Shown here piece after piece: positions 24,141 through 32,719 of a DNA stretch of 64,000 nucleotides. The number at the start of each line of letters is the position of its first letter. Within the stretch, counting starts at the first letter, position 1. Made by a program: the position numbers and the translations under genes. Below the pieces are notes generated by a model. The model saw only the letters and a program-made list of their open reading frames with translations. It was not told the DNA's origin and searched no databases. The stretch is taken from assembly GCA_022846075.1 (NCBI GenBank), contig AP025582.1, positions 2,728,001-2,792,000 of the forward strand, given 5' to 3'. The DNA is from Oscillospiraceae bacterium. Lineage in GTDB: Bacteria > Bacillota > Clostridia > Oscillospirales > Oscillospiraceae.

Positions 24141-25334
24141 TCACAGCTTTTCCAATAGACAGCGGCGCAGGGTAAGCCGGCGGAAGGCCCCGTACTCCCC
24201 GGCCAGCTCCTCCAGCCGCCCCTCCTCCGCCCGGGAGAGGGGCTCCCACACCGTCAGGGCCGCATCCAGCCTGTCCCCCAGGGTCTTTCCCTTCCAGATC
24301 CCGATGACCCGGCCCCCCTTCAGGACGGCCCCCGGATTGGCCACCGTCCTCCATACCCGTTTTTGCAGGGCGGGGTCGGCCAGGACCACTTCCCGGTCCC
24401 TCAGGTCCAGGTAGGGGTCGTGGGGACCCAGCAGCAGGAACCGGTCCCCACCGTCCCCGGCGGCGGCCAGGGCCTCCAGCTCCTCCGCCAACAGGTACCG
24501 GGTCCTCCCCGCCACCCCCACGGGGACGGTCTCCGCCGATACGCTCTCCCACAGGCGTTTGGCCTGCCTGGGGGAGGCGCCCAGCCAGTCCTGGAAGGCC
24601 GCCGGCCCGGAAGGCCCGTAGCAGCGCAGGAATTTCCGCGCCAGCTCCCGCTCCGCCTCCGGCCGGGGGGCGGGGGCACGGCCCACCCAGTTCTGAAAGG
24701 AGGTAAAGGCGGGGCTGTTCCCCTCCCTGGCCCCGAACACCACCTTGGCCGAAAAGGCGCAGGGCCGCAGAAGGAAGGACACCGCCGCCCCGCCTACGGT
24801 CTGCCGGTCCGGGGCGCCGTACATGGAGGGGTCCTCCCACAGCGCCCGCTTCTCCGGGGGCAGGTCCTCCCCCACCAGCGCGGCCAAGGTCTGGTCCAGG
24901 GCCTCCTTGCTCTTCACCGTATGGTTGTCCAAATACCCCGCCGCCTTCTCCACCAAGGGGAGGAGCTCGTCAAAGGTCATCCCCAGGTGGTCCAGGGCCA
25001 GGCCGATCCCCCGGGTGTAGATCCAGGGCTCCTCCCCCGGCCGGGCCCGCAGGGCGTCCAGGAACACCCCGCTCTCCCCGGTGGGGAATACCATGGGGAC
25101 GCCCCGGCAGCTCCAGGCCTGGAGCAGCTCTTTTTCCTTATACAGGATGCTTTGCAGCCCCTCCTGCGTGCAGCCCTCCACCCGGTTGAAGAGGGCCGTC
25201 TCCCAGGCCCCCGGCGGGGAGTTCTGCACGCCGCAGGCCCCCGCGGCCGCCGCCTCTCCCCCCGGCGGCAGCTTCCGGTCCAGATGGTGGGCCCGAAGCC
25301 GGTAGCCCCGGACCTGTTCCAGCCCCACGTCCAT
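24141..25334 (-). CDS. Winged helix DNA-binding domain protein (HTH_42/DUF1006-like)
   Basis: 397 residues from ATG 25334; upstream codons in frame belong to non-coding or holin DNA. The start (VRGYRLRAHHLDRKLPPGG) and the layout, an N-terminal GVQNSPPGAWETALFNRV motif, a middle region and a C-terminal ALTVWEPLSRAEEGRLEELA, match the crosslink-repair glycosylase/winged-helix family of actinobacteria and clostridia (HTH_42). A QxQ-type catalytic motif of YcaQ is not evident, so glycosylase activity is uncertain. It has its own terminator and lies beside phage-like lysis genes without obvious functional link. Confidence 0.7.
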   Translation of the reverse strand: MDVGLEQVRGYRLRAHHLDRKLPPGGEAAAAGACGVQNSPPGAWETALFNRVEGCTQEGLQSILYKEKELLQAWSCRGVPMVFPTGESGVFLDALRARPGEEPWIYTRGIGLALDHLGMTFDELLPLVEKAAGYLDNHTVKSKEALDQTLAALVGEDLPPEKRALWEDPSMYGAPDRQTVGGAAVSFLLRPCAFSAKVVFGAREGNSPAFTSFQNWVGRAPAPRPEAERELARKFLRCYGPSGPAAFQDWLGASPRQAKRLWESVSAETVPVGVAGRTRYLLAEELEALAAAGDGGDRFLLLGPHDPYLDLRDREVVLADPALQKRVWRTVANPGAVLKGGRVIGIWKGKTLGDRLDAALTVWEPLSRAEEGRLEELAGEYGAFRRLTLRRCLLEKL

Positions 25335-25395
25335 TTCAGCGCCCCCCGTCTTTTTCCTGATGATACCACACCCCGGGCGGAAAGGCAAAGGCGGT

Positions 25396-25857
25396 TCAGT
25401 CCCCCAGCTTCTGGTCCACCTGGTCCCGCAGGGCCTTGGCCATCCGCTTGAGCCAGGCCGGCACCGGGGCCCCCATGGCCCCGGCGTTCTCCACGATGCT
25501 CCCCACCTCGGTGAGGATGTACCACACCACCACCAGCGGGCAGAGGAACACCGTATAGGCAAAGGGCAGGGCCGCCTCCGGCAGCCCTCCCAGGATGTGC
25601 CCCACCACCAGGTCCAGGATCCCCGAGATGGTCACGGCGGCCACGCACCCGGCCTTGTGCCAAAGCCCCTCCCGGGCCAGGGCGGAGGACCACTTCCCCG
25701 CCTTGCAGGCCGCGGCGGAGCCCGTCAGGTAGTCGATGGCCATGCACACCACCCAGGCCACGATGAGCCACCCAAACCACCCCCATAGGGCCGTGAGGGC
25801 CGCCAGGGCGGCGGTCACGGCGGCCTTGCCCCCCTTGATCCGCTCCTCCACCGTCAT
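25396..25857 (-). CDS. Phage-type holin
   Basis: 153 residues. Hydrophobic stretches at ~12-45 (AAVTAALAALTALWGWFGWLI), ~75-100 and ~105-125 (ALPFAYTVFLCPLVVVWYIL) and the loop MAIDYLTGSAAACKAGKWSS are typical of phage holin family 4 (TcdE/Cph1-like). The start overlaps the stop of the endolysin gene by four bases, the usual lysis-cassette coupling. It should form membrane holes that let the endolysin reach the wall. No structural phage genes are adjacent, so this is a remnant or a domesticated cassette. Confidence 0.85.
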   Translation of the reverse strand: MTVEERIKGGKAAVTAALAALTALWGWFGWLIVAWVVCMAIDYLTGSAAACKAGKWSSALAREGLWHKAGCVAAVTISGILDLVVGHILGGLPEAALPFAYTVFLCPLVVVWYILTEVGSIVENAGAMGAPVPAWLKRMAKALRDQVDQKLGD

Positions 25858-26537
25858 TTCCCCTCCTCCACCGGCCGCTCCAGCAGGCCCAGCCGATCCA
25901 GCCAGGTCAATACCTGAAGGCCCGGCTCATAGACCATCACCGCCCCCTGGGCGTTCATTTTCACCAGCCCCGCGCGGATGGCCTTGGCCGCCGCGGCCTG
26001 GAAGTCCTCCGGCATCTCCGCGACATAGTTGTAGATCTTCATCTCATCCTCCTCTTTCTCATAACCGGGCCGGGCCGCTCCGCCCACGTACTTCAGCGCC
26101 CTCCGCCGCCGGGCCACGGCGCCGCCGTTGGCCTCGTCCCCGTCGCCGGTGTTGCCGTCGATGGTGGTCACATACCCCGGCTCCACCTTCTCGCAGAGCC
26201 CCACGTGGTTCATGCACCCCGAGCGTCCGCCGTCGAACACGAAGAACACCAGGTCCCCCGGCCGGATATCCCCCTTGTCCACCGCCTGCCCCCGGGCCCG
26301 GTAGTCCCGGTACAGCTGGGTGCAGGAAGCGGTCTTGCCGCCCCCGTAAAAAAGGGCGCCCGCCCCGGCCTGCCGGAACAGCCACCACTGAAAGGTACAG
26401 CACCAGGGATACCAGCTCCCCGCCACCTCCCGGCCGTAATAGGCTGCGTTGTACTTCACCCGGTTGCTCCCCGCCGGGTCCTCCCGGACCCCCAGCTGAC
26501 TCCTGGCCAGCTCCAGCAATGTCTCCGCCGTCGCCAT
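25854..26537 (-). CDS. CHAP-domain endolysin
   Basis: 227 residues without signal peptide. The N-terminal ~150 residues are a CHAP/NlpC-like amidase domain: ETLLELARSQLGVREDP, the catalytic cysteine in WYPWCCTFQWWLF, the histidine in MNHVGLCEKV and the following asparagine in TTIDGNTGDGD. The C-terminal ~60 residues after an acidic linker (KEEDEMKIYNYVAEMPEDF) look like a small cell-wall-binding helical domain. With the overlapping holin it forms a complete lysis pair. The gene faces away from the IlvD/Edd dehydratase gene on the opposite strand. Confidence 0.85.
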   Translation of the reverse strand: MATAETLLELARSQLGVREDPAGSNRVKYNAAYYGREVAGSWYPWCCTFQWWLFRQAGAGALFYGGGKTASCTQLYRDYRARGQAVDKGDIRPGDLVFFVFDGGRSGCMNHVGLCEKVEPGYVTTIDGNTGDGDEANGGAVARRRRALKYVGGAARPGYEKEEDEMKIYNYVAEMPEDFQAAAAKAIRAGLVKMNAQGAVMVYEPGLQVLTWLDRLGLLERPVEEGK

Positions 26538-26586
26538 TCGTTCTCCTCCCCTCGCTTCGTCCTCTTTTTCTTGTCAGGAATTTGCA

Positions 26587-26615
26587 TTGACTTTTCGCCC
26601 CCGCCCTACTATTCT
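26587..26615 (+). promoter_or_regulatory. SigA-type promoter of the IlvD/Edd dehydratase gene
   Basis: TTGACT (26587-26592), 17-base spacer, TATTCT (26610-26615), 35 bases before ATG 26651. Confidence 0.7.
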
Positions 26616-26650
26616 TTTGTGTGTGAAATCAAAGGAAAGGCGGATGTCCT

Positions 26651-28366
26651 ATGATCAGCCAGGAACTGCGTAAGCTCTCCCCGGAGATCGACCCCCTGCG
26701 GATGGGCATGGGCTGGACCGTGGAGGACCTGTCCAAGCCCCAGGTGTTGGTGGAGAGCACCTTCGGGGACAGCCACCCCGGCTCGGCCCACCTGCTGGAG
26801 CTGGCAAATGAGGCCGTCCGGGGGGTGGCCCAGGCCGGGGGCCGGGCCGCCCGGTATTTCGCCACCGACATCTGCGACGGCATGGCCCAGGGCCACGACG
26901 GCATCAATTTCTCCCTGGCCTCCCGCTCCGCCATCTGCGACCTCATCGAGATCCACGCCTCCGCCACCCCCTTCGACGCCGCCGTGTTCCTGGCCAGCTG
27001 CGACAAGTCGGTGCCCGCCCAGCTCATGGCCATGGGGCGGCTGGACCTGCCCGCCGTCTTTGTCCCCGGCGGGGTCATGGCCCCCGGCCCCGACCGGCTC
27101 ACCCTGGAGCAGATCGGCACTTACTCCGCCATGTACCAGAGGGGGGAGCTCACCGGGGAGCAGTTCGCCTTCTACCAGCACCACGCCTGCCCCTCCTGCG
27201 GGGCCTGCTCCTTCATGGGCACCGCCTGCACCATGCAGGTGATGGCCGAGGCCCTGGGCCTGGCCCTCCCCGGCACCGCCCTCCTCCCCGCCGTGGGGGA
27301 CGCGCTGAAGGACGCCGCCTTCCAAGCCGGGCAGGCCGCCCTGGCCCTTGCGAAGGCCGGCCTCACCGCCCGGAAGCTTGTGACCATGGACTCCTTTGAA
27401 AACGCCGTCATGGTCCACGCCGCCATCTCCGGCTCCTCCAACGCCCTGCTGCACCTGCCCGCCGTGGCCCACGCCTTCGGCCTCACCCTGGACGCCGGCG
27501 ACATCGACCGGCTCCACCGGGGGGCCCATTATCTGGCCGATATCCGCCCCGCGGGCCGGTGGCCCGCCGAGTACCTCCACCGGGCGGGGGGCGTCCCCGC
27601 CGTGATGGAGGAGCTGCGGGGCCTCCTCCACCTGGACGCCCGCACCGTCACGGGCAAGACCCTGGGGGAGAACCTGGACGCGCTGAAGGCGAACGGCTGG
27701 TACGACCGCTGCCCCGCCCGCCTGGCGGAGGTCGGCCTTCGGCGGGAGGACATCCTCCGCCCCTATGACGACCCCATCAGCGCCGACGGGGCCATCGCCA
27801 TCCTCCGGGGCAACCTGGCCCCCCAGGGGGCCGAGGTGAAGCACACCGCCGTCCCCAGGGAGATGTTCCGGGCGGTGCTGAACGCCCGCCCCTTCGACTC
27901 CGAGGAGAAGGCCATCGCCGCCATCCTCCGCCATGACATCCGCCCCGGCGACGCGGTGTTCATCCGTTACGAGGGTCCCAAGGGCAGCGGCATGCCCGAG
28001 ATGTTCTACACCGGGGAGGCCATCTCCTCCGACCCCCAGCTCTCCGCCTCCATCGCCCTCATCACCGACGGCCGCTTCTCCGGGGCCTCCCGGGGCCCGG
28101 TCATCGGCCACGTCTCCCCCGAGGCCGCTGAGGGCGGCCCCATCGCCCTGGTGGAGGAGGGGGACCTCATTGAGCTGGACATCCCCGCCCGCCGCCTGGC
28201 CATCGTGGGCGCAAAGGGCGTCCGAAAGGCCCCCGAAGAGATGGAGGACATTTTAAAAGAGCGGAGGGCCCGCTGGGCCCCCCGCTCCCCCAAGTACACC
28301 GCCGGCGTCCTGGGCCGGTTCACCCGCTGGGCCGCCTCCCCCATGGAAGGAGCTTACCTGCCCTGA
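26651..28366 (+). CDS. IlvD/Edd-family dehydratase
   Basis: 571 residues, full length for the Fe-S dihydroxy-acid/sugar-acid dehydratase family. Cluster ligands are visible in [15 protein letters not shown] and in [36 protein letters not shown] and [13 protein letters not shown] are the conserved substrate and active-site region. The enzyme removes water from a 2,3-dihydroxy acid. It might be dihydroxy-acid dehydratase of branched-chain synthesis, but no other ilv gene is present and its N-terminus departs from IlvD, so a sugar-acid dehydratase is equally possible; an SDR dehydrogenase lies 1.7 kb downstream. It lies between two halves of a phage-like gene group on the other strand and overlaps the XkdX-like gene end by 13 bases. 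Confidence 0.8.
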   Translation: MISQELRKLSPEIDPLRMGMGWTVEDLSKPQVLVESTFGDSHPGSAHLLELANEAVRGVAQAGGRAARYFATDICDGMAQGHDGINFSLASRSAICDLIEIHASATPFDAAVFLASCDKSVPAQLMAMGRLDLPAVFVPGGVMAPGPDRLTLEQIGTYSAMYQRGELTGEQFAFYQHHACPSCGACSFMGTACTMQVMAEALGLALPGTALLPAVGDALKDAAFQAGQAALALAKAGLTARKLVTMDSFENAVMVHAAISGSSNALLHLPAVAHAFGLTLDAGDIDRLHRGAHYLADIRPAGRWPAEYLHRAGGVPAVMEELRGLLHLDARTVTGKTLGENLDALKANGWYDRCPARLAEVGLRREDILRPYDDPISADGAIAILRGNLAPQGAEVKHTAVPREMFRAVLNARPFDSEEKAIAAILRHDIRPGDAVFIRYEGPKGSGMPEMFYTGEAISSDPQLSASIALITDGRFSGASRGPVIGHVSPEAAEGGPIALVEEGDLIELDIPARRLAIVGAKGVRKAPEEMEDILKERRARWAPRSPKYTAGVLGRFTRWAASPMEGAYLP

Positions 28367-28491
28367 GCCCCGGCGGACAAAAGCTCCTCCACCTCCGCTC
28401 CGGTGAGCCGTCCGGCCGCCGCCAGGGCGTCCAGCCGGGCCTTGTCCCACAGGCGGGGATAGTATTTCTTCGCCATCTCGTACACGCTCAC
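28354..28491 (-). CDS. XkdX-like small phage protein
   Basis: 45 residues beginning at GTG 28491, which overlaps the upstream stop by four bases (GTGA). It reads SVYEMAKKYYPRLWDKARL then DALAAAGRLTGAEVEELL, matching the layout of XkdX proteins encoded next to tail and holin genes in siphoviruses: an aromatic N-terminus followed by a short helical segment. It is convergent with the dehydratase gene. In phages the holin would normally follow directly, but here it is 2.5 kb away beyond the dehydratase gene. Confidence 0.55.
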   Translation of the reverse strand: MSVYEMAKKYYPRLWDKARLDALAAAGRLTGAEVEELLSAGAQGR

Positions 28492-28775
28492 AGCGCCACA
28501 CCTCCCATCGCCGCCAGGAAGTCCACATCGGCCCGGAGCCGCTCGGTCTCCGTGGGCTCCGGCACGGGGGGCCTGGGCCGTTCGGTGGGGGTGATCCCCA
28601 CCAGTCTGCCCTCCTCCAGGGTGAGCTCGCAGTAGCCCCCGCAGTCCCACACGGCCTGGGTCAGCTCTCCGGGCACCTCCACCCAGCCCTCCAGCCAGCA
28701 CTGGGTGCGGTGGCTCTGGCTCTGGACCCCCCGGCCCCCGTCGGCTCTGGGGGTCAGCTCGATAATGGTCATCAT
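28488..28775 (-). CDS. Hypothetical phage-like protein
   Basis: 95 residues with a GGAGGG ribosome site about ten bases before ATG 28775. The sequence (MMTIIELTPRADGGRGVQSQ, later QCWLEGWVEVPGELTQAVW, and a proline-rich end before RLRADVDFLAAMGGVAL) resembles the small tail-proximal proteins that precede XkdX in clostridial prophages; the final helix is typical. Translational coupling with the XkdX-like gene supports a phage origin. Function unknown. Confidence 0.55.
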   Translation of the reverse strand: MMTIIELTPRADGGRGVQSQSHRTQCWLEGWVEVPGELTQAVWDCGGYCELTLEEGRLVGITPTERPRPPVPEPTETERLRADVDFLAAMGGVAL

Positions 28776-28865
28776 GATTTTACATCCCTCCCTCTACCGC
28801 TCCGCGTTCCCTCCCATCCGGTTGCACGGGGCCGTACATCCTCCCACAAAAAGGAGTTTCCGCCT

Positions 28866-29864
28866 ATGAAAAAGATCCTCATGGTCGGCACCGGCGGCAC
28901 CATCGCCTCCGAGATGACCGAAGCCGGTCTGGTCCCCGAGCTCACCGGCGCCGATTTCCTGAAATACGTCCCCGCCGTCCGCCAGCTGTGCCAGGTGGAC
29001 TGCCTCCAGGTGTGCAACATCGACTCCACCAACATGACCCCCGCCCACTGGCGGCAGGTGGCCCAGGCCATCCAGCTCCGCTACGGCGGCTACGACGGCT
29101 TCGTGGTCTGCCACGGCACGGACACCATGGGCTACACCGCCGCCGCCCTGAGCTATCTCATCCAGGACAGCCCCAAGCCCATCGTCCTCACCGGCAGCCA
29201 AAAGCCCATCCACATGGACGTCACCGATTCCAAGACCAACCTCCTGGACGCCTTCACCGTGGCCTGCGACGGCCGGCTCCCCGGGGTGACGGTGGTCTTT
29301 GGCGGGGCAGTCATCCTGGGCACCCGGGCCCGAAAGACCTATTCCAAGAGCTTCGGCGCCTTCTCCAGCATCAACTACCCTGTTCTGGGGGTGGTCCAGG
29401 AGGGCCGGCTCATCCCCTACCTCCGCCCGGCCCCGGAGGGGACGGTGAAATTTTATCAGGAGCTTGACGAGAAGGTCTCCCTCCTGAAGCTCATCCCCGG
29501 GGTCTCCTCCGCCCAGCTGGCCTTCCTTCTCCGGGAGAGTGACGCCGTCATCATCGAGAGCTACGGCGTGGGCGGCGTCCCCGCCGGGGACCAGGGGGAG
29601 TTCTACCCGGTCATCCGCTCCGCCGTGGACGGGGGCAAGATCGTGGTGGTCACCACCCAAGTCCAGAACGAGGGCAGCGACCTGTCCGTTTACAACGTGG
29701 GCCACCGGCTGAAAAGCGACCTGGGGGTGCTGGAGTCCTACGATATGACCACCGAGGCGGTGGTGGCCAAGCTCATGTGGGCCCTGGGCCAGAGCCGGGA
29801 CAGTGAGCTGGTTTCCCGCCTCTTCTACACCCCCATCGCCGCCGATATCCTCTGCGGCCCCTGA
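28866..29864 (+). CDS. ansA: Type I L-asparaginase
   Basis: 332 residues from ATG 28866, with AAAAGGAG upstream. Both threonine catalytic motifs are present: KILMVGTGGTIAS at the N-terminus and FVVCHGTDTMGYTAAAL near residue 85. VLTGSQKPI and NEGSDLSVYNVG also fit the family. There is no signal peptide, so it is cytosolic asparagine to aspartate plus ammonia, low-affinity type I. The window also encodes AsnA, which makes asparagine from the same products. The gene appears to be transcribed alone. Confidence 0.9.
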   Translation: MKKILMVGTGGTIASEMTEAGLVPELTGADFLKYVPAVRQLCQVDCLQVCNIDSTNMTPAHWRQVAQAIQLRYGGYDGFVVCHGTDTMGYTAAALSYLIQDSPKPIVLTGSQKPIHMDVTDSKTNLLDAFTVACDGRLPGVTVVFGGAVILGTRARKTYSKSFGAFSSINYPVLGVVQEGRLIPYLRPAPEGTVKFYQELDEKVSLLKLIPGVSSAQLAFLLRESDAVIIESYGVGGVPAGDQGEFYPVIRSAVDGGKIVVVTTQVQNEGSDLSVYNVGHRLKSDLGVLESYDMTTEAVVAKLMWALGQSRDSELVSRLFYTPIAADILCGP

Positions 29865-30035
29865 GCCCTCCCGTGTTTCTCCACAAAAACGGAGATGATA
29901 TTTCAGTGAATATTCCAAACAGTTTTTCAGGAAACCACTATCTTTTTCAGATTTTTTCATCTATACTCATGAGTATGGACTGATGGTCCAGCAATCGCCG
30001 CTGCCAATCCGGCAGCAAGAAAAGGAGTGTTTTGA

Positions 30036-30809
30036 ATGGATTTGTTTGACCTTTCCGGAAAAGTGGCCATGGTGACCGGCGCCAGCGCGGGACTGGGTGC
30101 CGACGCCGCCCTGGCATATGCTCAGGCGGGGGCCGACGTGGCCCTGCTGGCCCGCCGGGCGGAAAAGCTCACCGCCGTCAAGGAAGAGATCGAAAAGACC
30201 GGCCGCAGGGCCATCGCGGTCCCCTGCGACGTCACCGACGAGGAGAGCGTGAAGGCCGCCGTCTCCGCCGTGCTCCAGGCCTTCGGCCGCATCGACATCC
30301 TCCTCAACAACGCCGGCGTGGCGGTCCGCGGGGGCGTGGACACCCTGAGCGTGGAGGACTGGAACAAGTCCTTCGACACCAACGTGAAGGGCATCTTCCT
30401 GATCAGCAAGTACGTGGTGCCCCAGATGAAGGAGCAGAAGTACGGCAAGATCGTCAACATCGCCTCGGTCAACGCCGTCATCGCCGACAAGAGCGACCTC
30501 TTCATCCGCCACTCCTACAACGCCTCCAAGGCGGCGGTGCTGGGCCTGACCAAGGGCATGGCCTGCTCCTACGCCCAGTACAACATCACCGTCAACGCCA
30601 TCGGCCCCGCCCTCTTCGAAACCGAGATGACCGCGGGCACCCTCTTCAAGTCCCAGGAGTTCCTCAACGGCTACAACACCCTCAACCCCGCCGGCCGCCC
30701 CGGCAAAAAGGGTGAGCTGAACGGCACCGTGCTCTACCTGTCCAGCGACGCCTCCAGCTACGTCCAGGGCCAGTTCATCATTGTGGACGGCGGCGGTGCC
30801 CTGGTCTGA
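30036..30809 (+). CDS. SDR-family oxidoreductase
   Basis: 257 residues, a classical short-chain dehydrogenase: cofactor motif TGASAGLG, NNAG, and catalytic YNASK with the upstream serine in NIASVNAV. After the Rossmann N-terminus the ARR pair suggests NADP preference. Its C-terminal IIVDGGGAL is standard. Overall it is most like gluconate 5-dehydrogenase or 3-ketoacyl reductase-type members, and substrate cannot be assigned. It has a long leader and its own perfect terminator, so it is monocistronic. The dehydratase gene 1.7 kb upstream could act on a sugar-acid product. Confidence 0.85.
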   Translation: MDLFDLSGKVAMVTGASAGLGADAALAYAQAGADVALLARRAEKLTAVKEEIEKTGRRAIAVPCDVTDEESVKAAVSAVLQAFGRIDILLNNAGVAVRGGVDTLSVEDWNKSFDTNVKGIFLISKYVVPQMKEQKYGKIVNIASVNAVIADKSDLFIRHSYNASKAAVLGLTKGMACSYAQYNITVNAIGPALFETEMTAGTLFKSQEFLNGYNTLNPAGRPGKKGELNGTVLYLSSDASSYVQGQFIIVDGGGALV

Positions 30810-30830
30810 TCCACTCTGAACCACCCGCAA

Positions 30831-30866
30831 AAACGCCCGGACGGCCATGGCCGTCCGGGCGTTTCT
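30831..30866. terminator. Perfect 34-bp palindromic terminator after the SDR gene
   Basis: AAACGCCCGGACGGCC and its complement meet with almost no loop. It also ends the convergent small membrane protein gene. Confidence 0.8.
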
Positions 30867-31099
30867 TACGCTCCGTAATACCGCAGCAGGTCCTCCACCA
30901 GCAGGCTTCCAATGAGCCCGCAGCCAAAGGCCACCAGCGCGGCGAACTGAAAGGCGTCCGCGTACTCGTAGAGCCGGGGCGCCATGCTGCCCCCCTGCCC
31001 CGCCCGGAACAGCAGGGCCAGGGTCCCCGCCAGCAGGATGCCGCACAAAACCAGCCCCCGCGTCAGCACGAACCGGGAGAGTCCCTTGTATGTAGACAT
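30866..31099 (-). CDS. Small membrane protein of unknown function
   Basis: 77 residues from ATG 31099 with a GAGGCGAAGG ribosome region. Two hydrophobic stretches (residues ~12-32, FVLTRGLVLCGILLAGTLAL, and ~48-68, FQFAALVAFGCGLIGSLLV) indicate a two-helix membrane hairpin, with a Tyr/Asp/Arg-rich cytosolic end (EDLLRYYGA). I recognise no family. It has its own promoter and shares a terminator with the SDR gene. Confidence 0.65.
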   Translation of the reverse strand: MSTYKGLSRFVLTRGLVLCGILLAGTLALLFRAGQGGSMAPRLYEYADAFQFAALVAFGCGLIGSLLVEDLLRYYGA

Positions 31100-31143
31100 T
31101 GTCTGCCTTCGCCTCACTTTCGTGGTGCTTCGTCGTCTTTTGT

Positions 31144-31172
31144 ATTGTAGCAAATGTGATTTTTGAAAACAA
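31144..31172 (-). promoter_or_regulatory. SigA-type promoter of the small membrane protein gene
   Basis: Minus strand TTGTTT (31172-31167), 17-base spacer, TACAAT (31149-31144). Confidence 0.6.
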
Positions 31173-31294
31173 CCGAAAGAAATTTCCAGCATAATTCGAG
31201 CTGATTCGACGGCGTTTTTGTTTCCAGTTGACCGATAAGGGGGAAGGGTCAACATAAGACACGTGCCTTGTCGATTTCGGGTGAAAACTCTTCG

Positions 31295-31323
31295 TATACA
31301 AATGTCCTCCAATACAATATAAT
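31295..31323 (+). promoter_or_regulatory. SigA-type promoter of the DUF6514-like gene
   Basis: TATACA (31295-31300), 17-base spacer, perfect TATAAT (31318-31323), 38 bases before ATG 31361. The same pair of boxes recurs at 54609-54637. Confidence 0.65.
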
Positions 31324-31360
31324 GTGGTCATATTGGTAAAAACGGGAGGCAGACTACAAT

Positions 31361-31633
31361 ATGAGGGAAGTTAAACTCGACCTGAAGTCCCTGTACCCGG
31401 ACCTGGAGACCTCGGGCCTCCACGACTACTCCATCCTGGTGGACGAGATGGACGTGGGCAGCTTTTCCTGTGAAAGTTACGGCGTTTGTGTGTCGTCGAA
31501 ACGCACGGAAGAGCGGATGGTGATTCCCCACATCACCATAAGCATCCCCCGCATCGATGAGCTCTTGGACAAGCTGATCCGCAACGACGTGGGTCCCACC
31601 CATCTCAAGGACGTGGTGGACGACTGGTTATAG
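31361..31633 (+). CDS. DUF6514-like small protein
   Basis: 90 residues, ribosome site GGGAGG. The sequence is soluble and mixed alpha/beta (YSILVDEMDVGSFSCESYGV, then HITISIPRIDELLDKLIRN) and ends VGPTHLKDVVDDWL. This ending and the YGV...I pattern resemble DUF6514, a small clostridial family of unknown function, but the match is from memory of the pattern. It has its own good promoter and a bidirectional terminator. Confidence 0.65.
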   Translation: MREVKLDLKSLYPDLETSGLHDYSILVDEMDVGSFSCESYGVCVSSKRTEERMVIPHITISIPRIDELLDKLIRNDVGPTHLKDVVDDWL

Positions 31634-31655
31634 GGGAAACTTTCACCATTACATC

Positions 31656-31697
31656 AAAAAAGGGCTCCGGCGGATTTGATTCCGCCGGAGTCCTTTT
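31656..31697. terminator. Bidirectional terminator between DUF6514-like and SGNH/AlgJ-like genes
   Basis: GGCTCCGGCGGA pairs with TCCGCCGGAGTCC (one bulge), flanked by A-run and T-run. Confidence 0.85.
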
Positions 31698-31699
31698 CT

Positions 31700-32707
31700 T
31701 CATCCGTTCCGCTCCGCCCAGTAGGCGGCGGTCTTTTCCCAGGCCGCGGCGTTCTCCGCCGTCTGCTCCCGGGGGGTATACCCCATGGCCAGCAGGACCT
31801 TTCCGGTGTAGTCCGAGAAGATTTTGGCCCCGTCGGCGTTCAAATGCCCGCCGTCGTAGAGGTGCCGCTCCGGGTCCAGCCCGATCTCCTCAAAGCTGTC
31901 CGCCCAGTTGGCAAAGACCGCCTCCGGGGCCAGCCGGGCCACGTCCTCCTCCAGCCTTTGATAGACCGCCTGGGTATACTGGCTGTATGTGGGGTTGACG
32001 GTGAGCACCAGATCCACCCCCGCCTCCCGGCAGACCTGGGCGATGCGCCCGAAGTCCTGGAGGTTCTGGAGGTAGACCTCCTCGCTCTGCCGCATGTCCC
32101 AGACCGCCGGCCCCTCCCAGGCCCGGTCGTACACCTGGTCCACGGCGGTGTGGCCCTTGAGCTGGTCGGCTTTGGGCGGGGTCAGGGCCTTCTTCACGTC
32201 CCCCGCCGTCAGTTCCTTCCAGCGGTCGTGGTAAAAGTACAGGTCGAAGAAGAGCCCCAGCCGCTTGTCCTCCTCCGCGGCGTCGAAAATGGCCCCCACC
32301 CGGTTGGCCCCCCAGGGCATATAGCCGATGTTGATCTGGGTATAGTTCTGATAGCGGTCAAAAAAGAGGGAGCTGCCCTCTATCACCACCACCGAGGGGC
32401 TCTGGGTCTTCAGAGCCTCCTTCAGATACCAGTACGTGATGGCCGGGGTCTGCTCCGACCCGCCCAGCACATACCCCGTCAGCCCGCTGCCCGCGTACAT
32501 GGCGCCGGGGTTCCAGTCGCAGTAGGCGTAGGAGCTGCCGAAAAACAGCACGTCGATGGAGTCCTCCGGCTCACAGAGGTAGGCGTCCCAGGTGGAGCCG
32601 TAGTCCGTGTGGGCGGGCCGGAGGACCGCCGCGATAAAGTTCAGCAGCAGGGCGGCCGTCAGGACAAAGGCCAGGGCGAACAGGGGTTCCTTCCACTTTT
32701 TTCTCAT
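31700..32707 (-). CDS. SGNH/AlgJ-DltD-like membrane-anchored protein, partner of MBOAT
   Basis: 335 residues: one N-terminal membrane anchor (residues ~8-28, FALAFVLTAALLLNFIAAVL) and a large outside domain. SIDVLFFGSSYAYCDWNPG holds the GDS-like nucleophile serine of SGNH hydrolases, and DGGHLNADGAKIFSDY carries the D-x-x-H-like catalytic block. Proteins of this shape pair with MBOAT acyltransferases and move acyl groups onto cell-surface polymers, as DltD does for teichoic acid and AlgJ/X for alginate. It lies 12 bases after the MBOAT gene and is co-transcribed. The polymer modified is unknown. Confidence 0.8.
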   Translation of the reverse strand: MRKKWKEPLFALAFVLTAALLLNFIAAVLRPAHTDYGSTWDAYLCEPEDSIDVLFFGSSYAYCDWNPGAMYAGSGLTGYVLGGSEQTPAITYWYLKEALKTQSPSVVVIEGSSLFFDRYQNYTQINIGYMPWGANRVGAIFDAAEEDKRLGLFFDLYFYHDRWKELTAGDVKKALTPPKADQLKGHTAVDQVYDRAWEGPAVWDMRQSEEVYLQNLQDFGRIAQVCREAGVDLVLTVNPTYSQYTQAVYQRLEEDVARLAPEAVFANWADSFEEIGLDPERHLYDGGHLNADGAKIFSDYTGKVLLAMGYTPREQTAENAAAWEKTAAYWAERNG

Positions 32708-32719
32708 GTCCGCGCCCCC

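Noticed and set aside
26651-28366. Firm assignment of the dehydratase as IlvD
   Set aside because: Family is clear, but no other branched-chain genes are near and the N-terminus is divergent; a sugar-acid substrate is equally possible.
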